Assembly: GCA_020137815.1 (NCBI GenBank)
Contig: CM035354.1
Span: 4,358,796 to 4,422,795, forward strand
Reading direction: 5' to 3'
DNA from: Hormiphora californensis
Taxonomy: Eukaryota; Ctenophora; Tentaculata; Cydippida; Pleurobrachiidae
DNA length: 64,000 nucleotides
This document shows, piece after piece, positions 63,871 to 64,000 of the stretch (positions within the stretch are counted from its first letter, which is position 1; every line of letters starts with the position of its first letter). The translations under genes were made by a program, and so were the position numbers. The notes under the pieces were generated by a model. It saw only the letters and a program-made list of their open reading frames with translations. It was not told the DNA's origin and did no database searches.

Positions 63871-64000
63871 AGAATATTCCAATATGAAACAACTCCGCAA
63901 CTAAAAGTTGCTCAGTTGTCATGGTTACCTAGATTCAACAGTTCAAAACCATGTTAACAGGTCGGTTGGTGTGTTGTCCAGATAAGTTGGTGTTCATGAG

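Overview
This window is nuclear DNA of an animal with a compact genome. Most genes are split by short GT-AG introns with pyrimidine-rich acceptors. Nearly all recognisable products are conserved metazoan proteins: PRMT1, COP9 signalosome subunit 3, TPGS2, glutaminase, STOML1, mitochondrial GPAT, antiquitin, NIT2, RTF2, RCAN, TIM50, TMEM128, LRRCC1 and a Kv channel. I cannot name the phylum. Rhodopsin-type GPCRs, a Kv channel, tandem C2 domains and extracellular Kazal/Ig/vWD modules fit an invertebrate or an early-branching animal. No bacterial or organellar DNA is seen.

Layout. 1-3300 is retroelement debris: a LINE-type ORF1 on the minus strand, then a frameshifted C-terminal reverse-transcriptase remnant with fold-back repeats. 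4.6-7.0 kb is PRMT1. 7.4-12.7 kb is COPS3, which carries an elongator tRNA-Met in one intron and an antisense BTB gene in its last intron. 13.5-18.0 kb is a minus-strand tandem-C2 gene with an antisense PLPP6-like gene in one intron. TPGS2 abuts it, followed by an F-box/LRR gene. 21.8-24.7 kb is a C2H2 zinc-finger gene. GLS (minus) and STOML1 (plus) diverge at 28.5-28.8 kb. GPAT1/2 and ALDH7A1 follow on the plus strand, with a GPCR gene inside ALDH7A1 intron 2. 39.1-42.5 kb holds a secreted Kazal/Ig/vWD gene and a tail-less GPCR, both minus and only 9 bases apart. NIT2 and RTF2 diverge at 44.4-44.7 kb. RCAN, two tandem BTB genes, TIMM50, TMEM128 and LRRCC1 fill 46.3-59.8 kb. A repeat-rich gap ends in a Kv channel gene cut by the window edge.

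Four cross-cutting patterns stand out. First, about fifteen genes carry a 3' splice acceptor within roughly 0-17 bases of their start codon, which suggests spliced-leader trans-splicing. Second, nearly every broken reading frame can be explained by extra bases rather than lost ones, most densely in NIT2. Third, four genes are nested inside introns of other genes. Fourth, two copies of a 64-76 bp element are each flanked by a perfect 8-bp target-site duplication, an ultra-short MITE that I do not recognise.

Functionally the genes are mostly unlinked housekeeping functions: arginine methylation, cullin deneddylation, lipid phosphate and glycerolipid metabolism, glutamine and lysine catabolism, mitochondrial import, and centrosome/tubulin modification. 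No operon-like pathway grouping is evident.
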